Below, one piece after another: positions 51,001-61,484 of a stretch of DNA of 64,000 bases (position 1 is its first letter; the number at the start of each line of letters is the position of its first letter). A program made the position numbers and the translations under genes. Source of the stretch: Pagrus major (taxonomy: Eukaryota; Chordata; Actinopteri; Spariformes; Sparidae); NCBI RefSeq assembly GCF_040436345.1, contig NC_133233.1, positions 11,551,381 through 11,615,380 of the forward strand. The letters run 5' to 3'. The notes under the pieces are model-generated. The model saw only the letters and a program-made list of their open reading frames with translations. It did no database searches and had not been told where the DNA came from.

Positions 51001-52764
51001 AGAGCGCAACGCACCTGGGACTTCCGTCGACCGAGCCGGCTAACTTCTGGTTTAGCGCCTAGCTAACTTGAATGGGGATAAAATAATTTAATCATGCGGC
51101 TCTTCTCGACTCTCAAAATTTTATTGGACTGAGTGGCTCAAAATGTGACGGTGAAACGAGCCATTTCACAGAGGTTGTGATGCTCAAAACAATATATCCA
51201 CCTTTTCAGATTGTCCTTCATGACACAGTGTAGCAGCTTCTTCTACTTCTCTTGGAGTGGAAACAGCTGATCAGTCATGTGAGTTAGGTTTGTAAAACCA
51301 GTTTTTCTTCAGCTTGACTTCACTTTTTTTTATTTTGCTGTTACCATCAACTTTTCTAATGTGATACTTCAAAAAGCATATAAAAATACGTTGATGGAAA
51401 CCCAGCTATTGTTACGGCTGCTCATTTATTGCAGGTGCCAAAAAGTCAGGGAACCCTCTTGACTCAATTTTGACCAAAAATGTAGTTTCTTTGTAGGACA
51501 GCGTGTTCAATAATGCTTTGACCTGATCTTGACCCACTATTGGCCAAGTCCAGACGAGACCTGTCTGAGTTGAACTTACACGGATTCGACAAGGTAAAGG
51601 GAGAAAGTAAAAAAGAAGGTGCAGGTGAGAGACGGATAGCACGACATTTTATCCATCTGTGAGATGTGGCCAAAGTGTTTTCAGCGGCAGACGGAGGCAG
51701 CGTGGACGCCAAGGTGAGGCTGCGAGGGTGTCTGGCATTTGATGATAGAGTGGGAGGGGGGCCTGTCCTTTACAAGGTGTGGGATGCAGGTTCAAATTGT
51801 GTTACTGCACTGCGATTGATGGAGACACGTCCACCACCCACTAAGAGGGAGAGATGAAGAGAGAGAAGGAGTGAGAGTTTACCGCCCACAACAAATTGAT
51901 GTTAGGCTGCGCACCGTCAGTCAAAACCCAAAGAAAAGACGACAGGCAGTTGTCTGTTTTGTCTGTGTGCATCATATACGCCTTGACACAGCATTCTCAT
52001 TACCGAGCATTGCACTATGACTCGTGCTTTTCTGCTTATTGACGCCTCGATTTTGAGAGTTTCAGAAGAGTAAAAAGACTCGAGCAGCTTTTATATCATC
52101 AAATTGCCCTAAAGGGGGAGGAAAAAAGCCTCCAGTTTTCCTGTCAGTGGGTGCTGCTGAGGCGCAGACCGTCAATAAAGAGGCTGACAGAGCCAGCAAG
52201 GAGAATAGCATGTACCACCCACTGAGGCTCTGCAGGAACGCAGCTATTTGAGTGCAACAGCTCCAATCAACATCTATTTAAAGACTGTAGCGCGCAGAGT
52301 GTGGGTTCAAGTCCACAAGAGTCCTCTGCATGGGAACTTGTGAAACTAGACAACATGTGATCACAAGGGAGGGGTTTGGATATACTATGAGGAAGAGTAT
52401 GTGCAGTGATGTGGCTGTGATCATTAGCATTAATTAAGACTCGATCTCATTCTCGGCAAGTTGAAGTGGATCTGTGGCCATGGCAACCCACTCCCCAATG
52501 GTGAGCAGCGGTGAGGCCCGCTGTCTCTCCACTTCCTCCGGCAGTCATTGTGATTTGTGGAGCAATTACCACACAGCTAAAGGAGAAGGAGCACTTCAGC
52601 GAGACAAGTCGGTGTCCCGCCTAATGCGTGACATCCTCGCGGTGTCTGCCAGCCGCGCGCACTCACTCATGATGGCAAGGACCTGAGTCTGGAGTGGAAA
52701 TTAAACCACATGTTATGTCAGCCCGAGCGAGATAGAGGTGGAGGAGTTTGCTTTGGGTCGCCGG
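51000..52764. other. No gene seen
   Basis: No supported exon. The block 52440-52700 is GC-richer than its surroundings and evenly composed (CCATGGCAACCCACTCCCC, a site resembling an RFX/X-box CCATGGCAAC). It may be a regulatory element; no coding frame is recognisable. Confidence 0.35.
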
Positions 52765-52809
52765 GTATTGTTTCACAGGTGTCGTGAGGAGACACCTGTG
52801 AAACAATAC
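52765..52809. repeat. Perfect inverted repeat, 19-bp arms, 7-base loop
   Basis: The left arm GTATTGTTTCACAGGTGTC (52765-52783) is exactly complementary to the right arm GACACCTGTGAAACAATAC (52791-52809). The spacer is GTGAGGA. No transposon termini or coding frame surround it. It could be a small hairpin RNA, a cruciform, or a remnant palindrome; see findings. Confidence 0.95.
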
Positions 52810-53330
52810 ACTGAGAAATGAAATGAAAGTGAAGCAGAGAATGTGTTGGTTTACTAACTGGGATTTAAAAATAGCAGCGCGGCTCAGTGAACAGTGCCCT
52901 GGAACAATAGCTAAATCAGAGTGGCAGTGTGTGGGAAATCTCTCAACAAAAGACAACAAAGCGAGGTTTATTTTTCGCCTCTGAAACAAACCCGCTCGAA
53001 TCTAAATCACTCCTAATAGACATATCTCTTTAACATCGTCAGAACTGTGTCTTATCTTTGTCAACAGCAGTCATGTTGTGGGATGAGACAGATTAGTGGT
53101 ACCAGTAACACGCTCACGCTGGGTTTTGGATCTCATGCTCATGATCCGTCCTGAGATTGACGAGTTGGTGGGTGAATACTTACTAGCAATGTCTTCAAGT
53201 CACAGTCGTAGGCAGATATCATATAAACTGTTGGTGTTGTGGTTTCAGCCCTGTTTGTCTTTTTCCCCCGGTGCTGGTGACTATTTACGTCAAATGCATA
53301 ATCCAGGGTGGTAATCTACCCAACCTAGTT

Positions 53331-53640
53331 TAAAGGTCCCATATTGTGGTCATTTTTAAGTTCATACTATTATTTTGGGTGTTAACCAGTCCGTGTTAAC
53401 AAGGTTTAAATCTTCAAAAACACATTACCTTTCTCGTACTGTCCAGTGCTGCAGCACCTCTATTCACCCTATGTCTGGATGCTCCGTTTTAATGCCTGTC
53501 ACTTTAAGGCCCCCCTCCTGAAAAGCCCAGTCTGCTCTTAATTGGTCAGTTCTCACAGGCCTGAGCAGGCACCACCCACCGTGTATCCGCAGCAGCTCTG
53601 CCGGTGTTTTTGTGACCACAGCAGTGACTGTGTAGTTGTG
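53331..53640 (+). mobile_element. MITE-like element, family C, longer copy
   Basis: Starts TTTAAAGGTCCCATATTGTG. The interior contains GATGCTCCGTTTTAATGCCT, TTGGTCAGTTCTCACAGGCC and TGAGCAGGC, shared with 44696-44858. The right terminus is not clear. From memory, AAAGGTCCCATATTG is a common end of fish non-autonomous repeats. Non-coding. Confidence 0.6.
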
Positions 53641-53649
53641 ATGGTTTAG

Positions 53650-56280
53650 ATTTAATGACCAGCGAGAGAAGCAGCCTTTTGTTTGACAGCGACAGTAGGC
53701 CTAACGACTCCTTAAGAGGTTAGCATAGCTGCTATAGCATCAGTTATATCAGAAATAAAGTATATTTCATTGAAAGAAAAGCAAAGAACGGCGATGAAGA
53801 CTCTCCTGTTGCCTTTTTGTTGCCTAAATTACTAAGTGTTTTTATTACCTATACCTAACCGAGTATTTGTTACCTAAAACTATCCAAGTATTTTTTGTTC
53901 GTTGCCAAAACTAAACCAATAATTGATGTTGCCTAGACCTACCAAGTGTTTTAGTTCCCTAAACATAACCAAACAGTGACAGAAAACTGTAAAGACATGG
54001 AAAATAACAAGTGAATTTATTAATTTGAAGATGTTCTAGGAATAACACCAACGCAGCACTGCTTGAGCAAGGATCGCTAATTAGTAGTAAACTCAAGTCA
54101 ACGCTAAGTCTAATAAGAACGTCATTAGTTTGGCAGATATTTGGTCAAACTATTGGAAAAAATAAAATCTTTGACCTGATGATGGTGCTACATGCAACAG
54201 TCGTCGAGATGGTTCAGCCACATAAAAAGTTATGTTCAGTGTTACAGTCTTACAGTAAATAATTACAGGATCTTTTGGGCTCACTCCAAATGCTGAATAA
54301 CAAAGTGTGGTACGTTTGTACTCTGCTGACTACGCTAGTACACCAGAGTACATTAAAAGGGTAAAGTTATTTCCATGGAGATATAAAGGAGCCCTCGACA
54401 GAACTTTTATTTATGACTTAACGACTTGATGAATCCCTTCTTCGACCAGCAGTTAGGAGCAGATGCCCTCAGAGGCGAGGTCGGGTGGGGGGTTTATGTA
54501 CATTTCTGCAATACAATAATCACCATCTCCAGCAAATAAAGTGTGATTTTTTTGAAAAAAGTAATTTTCAGGATTTATATAAAGCCCACACTAATGAAGG
54601 TTAAATTGCTCTTTAATGGTCCCTGTGAGGATATTTACTGTGAATGTTCTATGTACATATCCTGTAGGTGTAGAGAGAAACACATGGGTGGTAAAGATCT
54701 TTGCATAAACAACAATCGATCAAATCCACATTCTTTACTTTAATGTCTTCCTACATTCAGCAGAGAAACAACAACATATGAATCATTCAGAGGAATTGCC
54801 TCAGTTGACATCCTCCCCCACATGCTCTGAACTATTTCTAATTACTCAGTAGAAGTCTGTAAACTGTATTCATTAACACAGCATTGCTAGTTTGTAAAAC
54901 ATCCCTGGTGTTAATGACTTCAAGTTTTCTGTTTTATATAAGATGTTAAACATTTTTTTCTCCTTTGGTATACACCAGCGTGCTGTTTTAACTCAAGCAT
55001 TATGCATGTTGTGCACTTTCAGGCATGGCATTACATTCAGCCGCATATGATCTGGATTTGCTCAGTTACAGTACATGCAATATTGAAGTCACAGGGGATT
55101 GGACAAACAGATCTGATGTATTACAGTATGTATTGTGGCAACCAGCTGCCCTGAGCTGACCCACAAGGAGTGTTATTTGTTGTCAAAGACAGCATCGCGA
55201 GCCTCTAACAGCCTCGGGCTAAGCTGCTCTCCAGCCATGTATGAACAGTGACATCAGCTGAGGCCCCTTAGGCACCGGGACAAAATGTCCAGAGCAGAGC
55301 CGGTACCGACACAGGACCTGGTTAAGTACTGTAGTGTGCTGGATCAGAAACTGGATGAGCAACGAGCAGGAGGAGCCTGTGTGGATTAATACTGCCATCT
55401 TGTGGTTGAAGGGAAGACAAGAGAAGAATGGGATGAAACTTGTTGGTCTGGTCGTAAACTAAACAAATAATAACCGGAGAGTTTTAGCCACCAAGGAGAC
55501 TTCTAACCTATTATGACCTGACCCAAATCTGAAGGGGTGCTTGGAGGATGTTAAAATGATAATGGAACTTTATCCTGGATATAAATGTAAACACTAATCT
55601 AAAATTATACATCATAGGAATTAAAAAAAAGTATCCCACACATAAAACAAAGGCAACATATGGTGAACATTATGGAAAAGGTCACAGCTAAAATACAGCT
55701 GAAATTGACGTTTCTATAGATATATGGTCACCATGAATATTAGCCAAGTCAAAAACAAAGCCAATTGCTTTGACTCATGTGTCTTTGGTAAAATATTTCT
55801 ATATTATTGTATATTATATATATAATAAATGAGGCTTTGTTGTTGTTTGGTCTTTGTTTCTTATCCATATGTCTCCATTCAAATAAATTCATATGTAATG
55901 CTGTATAAAAGAATGCAGAGATGTTTATTAGGTAAATGATAAATTGTAACTTTGAGTTGCCTCCTTGTTTGAAAGATGATACATCCCAGTGACTCATGTT
56001 GCAGCAGGAAAATAGGCTACATTATCATAATATGTGGGGTTGCCAGCTTTATTAAATGAAAACAAATGGACATAATGAAGTCGGTGAAGAAAGTTATTGT
56101 GATATTTTGTGAGAATTTTTTAAAAATAATTAATAAAAACAACTTTTCTTTAAATGTTTCTATGAATTATTTATGTAGCCTCTAAAAATGCAGGGAATTA
56201 TAAAGTGACCATGTATAAATGTAGCTTTAGAGCTCTTGTTTTATGTGTTTGTAGTAGCAGTCGTAACTAATTCTTTACAG
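53650..56280. other. No gene seen
   Basis: AT-rich intergenic sequence. The segment 53800-53960 has loosely repeated (T)TGTTGCCTAAA..TAACCAAGTATTT words, a degenerate short tandem repeat of about 40-45 bp. No supported exon or RNA gene. Confidence 0.4.
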
Positions 56281-56289
56281 TGAATGGGG

Positions 56290-56420
56290 CAAAACAAGTT
56301 CCGGTATAAACTCGACCGTCGCGCATGCGTAAAATAGCTCGACATGTGTTAGAAGGATTTCTCTCTCGACACTCAAATCTTCTTTGGTCGCCACCGTAAG
56401 CGTCGGAATTGCTTTGTTAT
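56290..56420. promoter_or_regulatory. Promoter-like CpG block with NRF1-type site
   Basis: A sharp local rise in CpG dinucleotides around CGACCGTCGCGCATGCGTAA, which contains a near-palindromic NRF1-like site (GCGCATGCG). It is followed on the plus strand by TCTTTGGTCGCCACCGTAAG, a possible first-exon end with donor GTAAGC. No downstream coding exon matching it was found. Which transcript it serves, and on which strand, is unknown. Confidence 0.35.
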
Positions 56421-56568
56421 CGTCAAGCAGAGCCTGCTCTTCTTATTTTTTGCATTTAGACCACAGTTTCGATCAAAGTGTTCGTTAAAATGTGTTATAA
56501 ATACCAATACTCGCTGCTAATTAGTAGATACGCTTTGTTTAAAAGTAAATACTTCCGCGTGACGTGTT

Positions 56569-56587
56569 TTCCCAGCATGCTCTGCAG
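56569..56587 (+). promoter_or_regulatory. Distal element of the Y RNA gene (Staf/ZNF143-type site)
   Basis: TTCCCAGCATGCTCTGCAG closely fits the Staf/ZNF143 (SPH) consensus. It lies 200-218 bp upstream of the predicted Y RNA start, the usual place of the distal sequence element in type 3 Pol III promoters. Confidence 0.7.
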
Positions 56588-56720
56588 CCGAGGATATGTT
56601 CTAAATTTGACAAATTCAGGCTTATAGCCAGCAACAGATCTGTTGTGTTGCCATGAATATTACTTATAAATGTTTAAACAATACACATTTGTTTATAAGT
56701 AGACATGTTTACAAGTGTGC

Positions 56721-56760
56721 CACCCTGTCCTAGAGACATATGCAGACGCACTGCTATAAA
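56721..56760 (+). promoter_or_regulatory. PSE and TATA box of the Y RNA gene
   Basis: A PSE-like element CACCCTGTCCTAGAGACAT occupies -66 to -48 (56721-56739). A TATAAA occupies -32 to -27 (56755-56760) relative to +1 at 56787. This spacing is diagnostic for U6/7SK/Y-class Pol III promoters. Confidence 0.75.
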
Positions 56761-56786
56761 TACAAGAAGAAACCCTTGCTCCCCTC

Positions 56787-56891
56787 GGTTGGTCCGATGG
56801 CGGTGAGATTTCAATTGATTGCTACAGTGAGTTACAGAACCTCTACGTTTCTTCTCTCCCCTCCCTCACCGCCGACCTTGACCAACCTTTT
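56787..56891 (+). ncRNA. Y RNA (Y1-type), Pol III transcript
   Basis: A small RNA that binds Ro60 and La and is linked to RNA quality control and DNA replication. The 5' end GGTTGGTCCGATGG and 3' end CTTGACCAACCTTTT pair in a terminal stem: GGTTGGTC (56787-56794) with GACCAACC (56880-56887), perfect 8 bp. After a bulged C comes the Ro60-binding GA/UU step, then a second 9-bp stem, GGCGGTGAG (56799-56807) with CTCACCGCC (56865-56873). The loop carries CAATTGATTG and CAGTGAGTTACAGA, characteristic of vertebrate Y1, plus a pyrimidine-rich tract. Length is about 105 nt against 112 in human Y1. It ends in TTTT and has a matching Pol III promoter upstream, so it is probably a true gene rather than a retropseudogene. 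Confidence 0.9.
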
Positions 56892-56899
56892 GACCATTC

Positions 56900-57115
56900 T
56901 ACCTGCGTTTTAATGATATAAAGCAGATTAGGATGAAAATGATACTGAAAAAATGTTTTCATTCAAATGGCATTATGGTCACAGTATAAATCATACTTCT
57001 TCTGATGCTGCTATTTGTTTACAGAGATTAATGTAGTATACTAACCAGCTCTTTGTAGCCAATATGTGATGCAATGTAGATTTAATTCTCTGTACAACTT
57101 AAACTTGATCGTAGT
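56900..57115. other. Short spacer between Y RNA and LINE remnant
   Basis: AT-rich, no feature seen. Confidence 0.5.
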
Positions 57116-57120
57116 AGCAT

Positions 57121-58026
57121 CATATACTGTCCCCCATCACCATTTTAAATAACTCCGTGTCTGCTGTGGAAACCTTCAGGTTTATGGGATCTTCCATCTC
57201 CCAGGACCTAAAGTGGTCTCTCCACATAGACTCCATAATCAAAAAGGCCCAGTAGAGGATGTACTTCCTGCGTCAGCTCAGGAAGTTCAACCTGCCCCAG
57301 GAGCTGCTGATCCAGTTCTACACAGCAATAGTTCAGTCTGTTCTCTGCACCTCCATCACCGTCTGGTTTGGATCAGCCACCAAACAGGACAGGAAAAGAC
57401 TGACACGGACAATAAGGTCTGCAGAAAAAATCATTGGTGCTAAACTGCCCACCATCCAGGCCCTATACTCATCCAGAGTCAGGAAACGGGCAGGAAACAT
57501 CTCTGCAGACCCATCACACCCTGGACACAATCTGTTCGAACTTCTCCCCTCCGGCAGGCGCTACAGAACACTGTTCGCCAAAACAACCAGACATAAGAAC
57601 AGTTTCTTCCCCCAGGCCGTCGCACTGATGAACACTTGATCAGTCACCCAGTGTCAGTGACCCCCCTGACTCCAAAAACCATCCACTCATAGTCTTTACA
57701 TTCACAGTACAAATTGCACTTTATATGTATATATATATATATATATATTTCTACCTGTACATAATTGAACAACATATATCCACACTGTAAATAATATAAT
57801 ATAAATATACTTAAATATATATTTATATATTTATAATAGTCCGGACTTCTGAACACCTTTTAACTCACTGTTCTTTGTTGTTCTTGTTCCTTCTAGTTGA
57901 ATGTTGTTATGTTTGTTTATGTTCATGTCTATGTCTATGTACATTGTGTGCGAAGAAAAAACCAAGTCAAATTCCTTGTTTGTGTTTCACATACTTGGCC
58001 AATAAAGCTGATTCTGATTCTGATTT
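57121..58026 (+). pseudogene. 5'-truncated LINE (CR1/L2 type) with premature stop
   Basis: One frame reads from about 57121 through ETFRFMGSSISQDLKW, the conserved segment after the reverse-transcriptase core, to an in-frame TAG at 57253-57255 where family members usually have glutamine. It then continues MYFLRQLRKF, TAIVQSVLCTSITVWFGSAT and FELLPSGRRYRTLFAKTTR to a TGA at 57637-57639. About 370 bp of AT-rich 3' UTR follows (with a (TA)n tract near 57725-57750), then CCAATAAAGCTGATTCTGAT and a short GATTCT repeat tail at about 58005-58026, typical of L2-like elements. The 5' part, with endonuclease and catalytic domains, is absent, so it cannot be autonomous. The frame is otherwise intact, which suggests fairly recent insertion. 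Confidence 0.85.
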
Positions 58027-58605
58027 TAAATACACTGATCCAACACTGTATTTGTTTTACCAAGTTTATCACCAACAACAAATGATTGATTGACTGAATG
58101 ATTGTAGGCAGCTTTCAAGCAGCTCCATATTACAGTAGTGCAAAAACTGAGTCACCTTTATTTCATACCTTTCATGGATGCAACTTATCAAAGCATGATA
58201 ATCTATTACTATAGATCTTAGTGGTGTAACAAACTCCTGTAATTGCTAGTCTTGGAATGTTGCAGTGAAGCATTAGTGGCATCGAACAGTGGAAATGCTA
58301 TCACATAAAAAACACCAAACTGTGACAAACATTAGCTGTAGAAAGACATTACACAGAATGCTGTGACTTTATCAATCATTCTGCTATAATGCCACATAAT
58401 TATTTAATTTTCAGTTCATTTCATTATTTTGATAGCTCTAAGCCTGTCACCTAAAAGTGTGACAGCAGTATTTTATCCATGACCAAATTTGATGGCTCTT
58501 CTTGATGCCATTAAACGTGTTTTTCTAATGCCTAACACATGACAATACGAGCAGAAGTACAATTAAATAATGCATCAAATGAACACACATCATGAGGAAG
58601 GTTGT
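58027..58605. other. Spacer between the LINE and pomp
   Basis: AT-rich, no supported gene or repeat terminus. Confidence 0.45.
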
Positions 58606-58609
58606 GAAG

Positions 58610-58615
58610 TTTATT
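58610..58615 (-). terminator. pomp: Probable poly(A) signal of pomp
   Basis: Minus-strand AATAAA 248 bases beyond the pomp stop codon (plus strand TTTATT). It is the first canonical hexamer noticed downstream, so the mRNA should end near 58590-58600. Confidence 0.6.
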
Positions 58616-58862
58616 AGAAATACCAACCAGACTGGAATCATACAAAAGCAGCACTGAATGCTCGCCTGAATAACCTTTAACTCTCCAGATCTATGTCATT
58701 TACAGGGTAACCCCGCCCCACCATCCCCCTTTCTTTGCCAAAAAAATCTGACTTCAAACCTGATTTAATGATTTATGTTTTTAAGCCAATAAACAAATGC
58801 AACGCAGACAAATAATAATCCTAACTCTATGTGTAGATGTGCCCGTGTGTGTCCATCTTCTT

Positions 58863-61124
58863 TCACAACAGTCCCAGTTTGCACTCCACCATCATGTGTG
58901 GCTCGCCCATCATTTCACTCTGGCCTGGATCTGCAAGGTAACAGGACACAGACACAGTGTGGCGGTTAGATATCACATTCAGACAGTTGTGTCTGTGACT
59001 GTGTAAAGGTGAAGGGATTAAAGTATCACCGTTGAGGATGTCCTCAAAGCCGATGGCCTCGTCGCTGCCTCGCAGAGTGTCCAGAGCCAGGTTTGAACTC
59101 TGTAAGAACGGCAGACGCTGGATCTGGAAGGAGGAGGGACAGACATCAGGAGTTATGACAACGACTTAAAATTGAAGAAGATTAACACAAGTGAAAAGGG
59201 TGAGAATGGTTATTAAGGGTGGGGATTTGGGTTAGAAAGTCATGCAGTTACCTGTCTAGCTGCCCTGTACTCCATCTGCAGTTTGAGAGGAGCATGAAGA
59301 CCCTGAATGTTTCTGAGAGTAGAGAAATTCATCTTGTCCTTGTTCAGCTGGAACTGCAAACCACAGAAACGGTACAACAGGGACATAAAGAATTATTTCC
59401 ACATATTCACATACTATAAGTTGAGTCTGGGCTACTGATCTGCTTCAACCAAATATGGCTGAACGTGGGTCATCTCTTACGATTCAGATTACTCACATTT
59501 TTTTCTGACAGCTCCAGCGAGTGGCTTGGAAGGAGCTCATTCTTTACACTGGAAAAGCTGGGTGGGCGAAAGAAGAAATGCAACAAGCAGGTGAAAAGGA
59601 GCATCACGTACATTTGTAAAAATCTATTAAAGTTATAACAGGGGTTCCCTGATGCGTTTAGCATCAAATTCTGTGAGCGTCAAATTAAACAGTACTTGAT
59701 TATTAAATGAAGGTATTGAAATAGGGTGTGAATGATTAAAATATGACGCACGCGTGTCTGAGGGCAACACTTTGAGAAACTCTGACTTAAAACACACTGT
59801 TATGGCAGCTCCTCTTGACAGAAACAGCTGCCACACAAACTACATCGAGTCATTACACGTAAATGTTCAGGCTAATTAATTGTGCTTGTTAAAATACTTT
59901 CTACATGTTACTCTCTCTTATGCAGACAGTCACTCTCAAACCAGATATCTAGTGCTTTTATTATTGACCAGGTTATTAGGAATTTGTAACATTGCACAAC
60001 GTATACTGTATGTAGTGTTTATGTATATAGCATTGCCTGAACAATACATTGAGTCAGATAAGTATATAAACACAGATCAACCAAGATATTTGAGAAGCAG
60101 GATATTTTGTAGTTGACTTGTGAATTACCTTAAACATATTTATGGGCTTTTTGTCCTGGAATTTCCTGATGCATAAATCCAACAAGTGAAGCAATGGTAT
60201 TTTTTTTCTATATGGATTGATTATTCTATGTTTGTTAAAATGGAGCACTATGTAGTTTTGTGGAAGGAATAAACAAACTGACCTTAAAGGACAACACAGT
60301 TTCATACTGTTTTACTGTGGTTATATGTGGTGGACCCTGCCACCTTTCTAGCTTCAAACAGTGTTCTGGGGACCTTATTTTCCTCTGAGAACAGCTTGTT
60401 TATTCAGTTATGGGGAAAAATAAATACTTCTGACTTTGTACTATCAACTTATTAATATTGTAAATATTTAAATTCTGAGCTTGAATTTATTCTCCAAACC
60501 AGAGGCAAGCCGCTTAACACTGAAACGGACAGTGAAATATAAATATTCATCAAATCATGTTGGGACAAGTGTATATGTGAATTTACGGAAACAAAAACCT
60601 TAAAGCTTTTGTTTGAGCCAGACACAAACCTGTCTGTCTGTGAGAGCAGAGTAAGACATCTCATTAGTTTAACAAACAGCATTAAGATACAGCAGCTGAT
60701 GTTACGTGTGTCTCACCCGCTACGCAGAGAGTCCTGCACTCCATAAGCTCCGTGTGGACATAAGCCTGCCACAGGTACACTGTCTTTGAGCTGAGAGCGG
60801 AGTCCTCGAGTGTCCTGTAACAAACACAAGCAACACACATTAAAACACACTAGTAATTTCGTCTTAGACACCGAGAGTTCAAATCACCTCTTCAACCCTC
60901 TGCGAGCAAGTTAAGGAGCATCATGGCTAAGCGCTAACTAGCATTAGCTCGAGTGACTAATCAAATTCGCGACTACTGGATTTCCGAGGACACAAAGACA
61001 AAACACAAATGTGCCAGGAGGTGAAATGAATATACGTTTAAATGCAGACCACAATGGCGTGCTATACAGTGTGGTTACGACAGGATAAATTTTAATAAAG
61101 GAGATAAGACCGCTAACGTACCAT
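58863..61124 (-). CDS. pomp: Proteasome maturation protein (POMP), six coding exons
   Basis: Chaperone for eukaryotic 20S proteasome assembly; it recruits beta subunits, acts in half-proteasome dimerisation, and is degraded as the first substrate. Coding exons on the minus strand: 61124-61122, 60814-60717, 59557-59497, 59353-59252, 59123-59030 and 58930-58863. All introns are GT-AG and all phases join without a stop, giving 141 residues, the same length as human POMP as I recall it. Diagnostic segments are RGLRSQLKDSVPV near the N-terminus, KNELLPSHSLELSEKN, NFSTLRNIQGLHAPLKLQME, and a C-terminus with IGFEDILN, MGEPHMMVE and KLGLL. Exon 1 codes only for the initiator Met, as in other vertebrates. 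Oddities: residue 2 is Asp where mammals have Asn, and Cys replaces the Tyr usually found before KLGLL. Intron 2 carries a family B MITE. Upstream sequence is TATA-less with ETS sites. Confidence 0.96.
60237..60420 (+). mobile_element. MITE-like element, family B, inside pomp intron 2
   Basis: Starts GGAGCACTATGTAGTTTTGT and continues AACAAACTGACCTTAAAGG, CCTGCCACCTTTCTAGCTTC and TGTTCTGGGGACCTTATT, nearly identical to 27721-27998. The right terminus is eroded (AATTTATTCTCCAAACC at about 60484-60500). It lies within the 1.16-kb intron 2 of pomp, antisense to it. Confidence 0.75.
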
Positions 61125-61164
61125 TATGATTCCGTTTCTTCCACTTTCCTTTCGATGCACTTCA

Positions 61165-61203
61165 ACATCCGGTTGAGACGCGTTTTCATGACGACACATC
61201 CGG
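61165..61203 (-). promoter_or_regulatory. Two ETS-type sites upstream of pomp
   Basis: Minus-strand CCGGATGT occurs at 61172-61165 and again at 61203-61196, 31 bp apart and 41-79 bp upstream of the pomp start codon. Paired ETS/GABP-like sites in a TATA-less region fit a housekeeping promoter. The transcription start itself is not visible. Confidence 0.5.
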
Positions 61204-61402
61204 GATAAGCCGGTGAAGTGTGACATTTACTATTTAAAAACAGGACATTGTGGCACACAGCCGTTCACTGTATGTGTGGTTGGTTTGATTTTAACCACTT
61301 TGGTGTGTACATCACACCGTCGACTACCTTTTCACATAACAATAACGTGAACACTGGTTATACTTGGCTTTATAAATGGGCCCTGCTGTCTTTCTGTCAT
61401 AT

Positions 61403-61474
61403 GGGGGTATAGCTCAGTGGTAGAGCATTTGACTGCAGATCAAGAGGTCCCCGGTTCAAATCCGGGTTCCCCCT
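61403..61474 (+). tRNA. tRNA-Cys (anticodon GCA)
   Basis: A 72-nt cloverleaf. The acceptor stem is GGGGGTA with TTCCCCC (one T-T mismatch at pair 6). The D arm is GCTC-AGTGGTA-GAGC, the anticodon arm TTTGA-CTGCAGA-TCAAG with GCA at the anticodon, and the T arm CCCGG-TTCAAAT-CCGGG. Internal A box (TAGCTCAGTGG) and B box (GGTTCAAATCC) are intact, and TTTTT follows at 61476-61480 as Pol III terminator. No intron; CCA is not encoded, as expected in eukaryotes. It differs from the usual vertebrate tRNA-Cys by only a few bases, as I recall it, so it is probably functional. It sits between pomp and cda on the opposite strand. Confidence 0.97.
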
Positions 61475-61484
61475 CTTTTTACAC

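Noticed and set aside
52765-52809. MicroRNA precursor
   Set aside because: The stem is only 19 bp with a 7-base loop and does not extend; shorter than normal pre-miRNAs and not recognised as a known one. Reported as a hairpin only.
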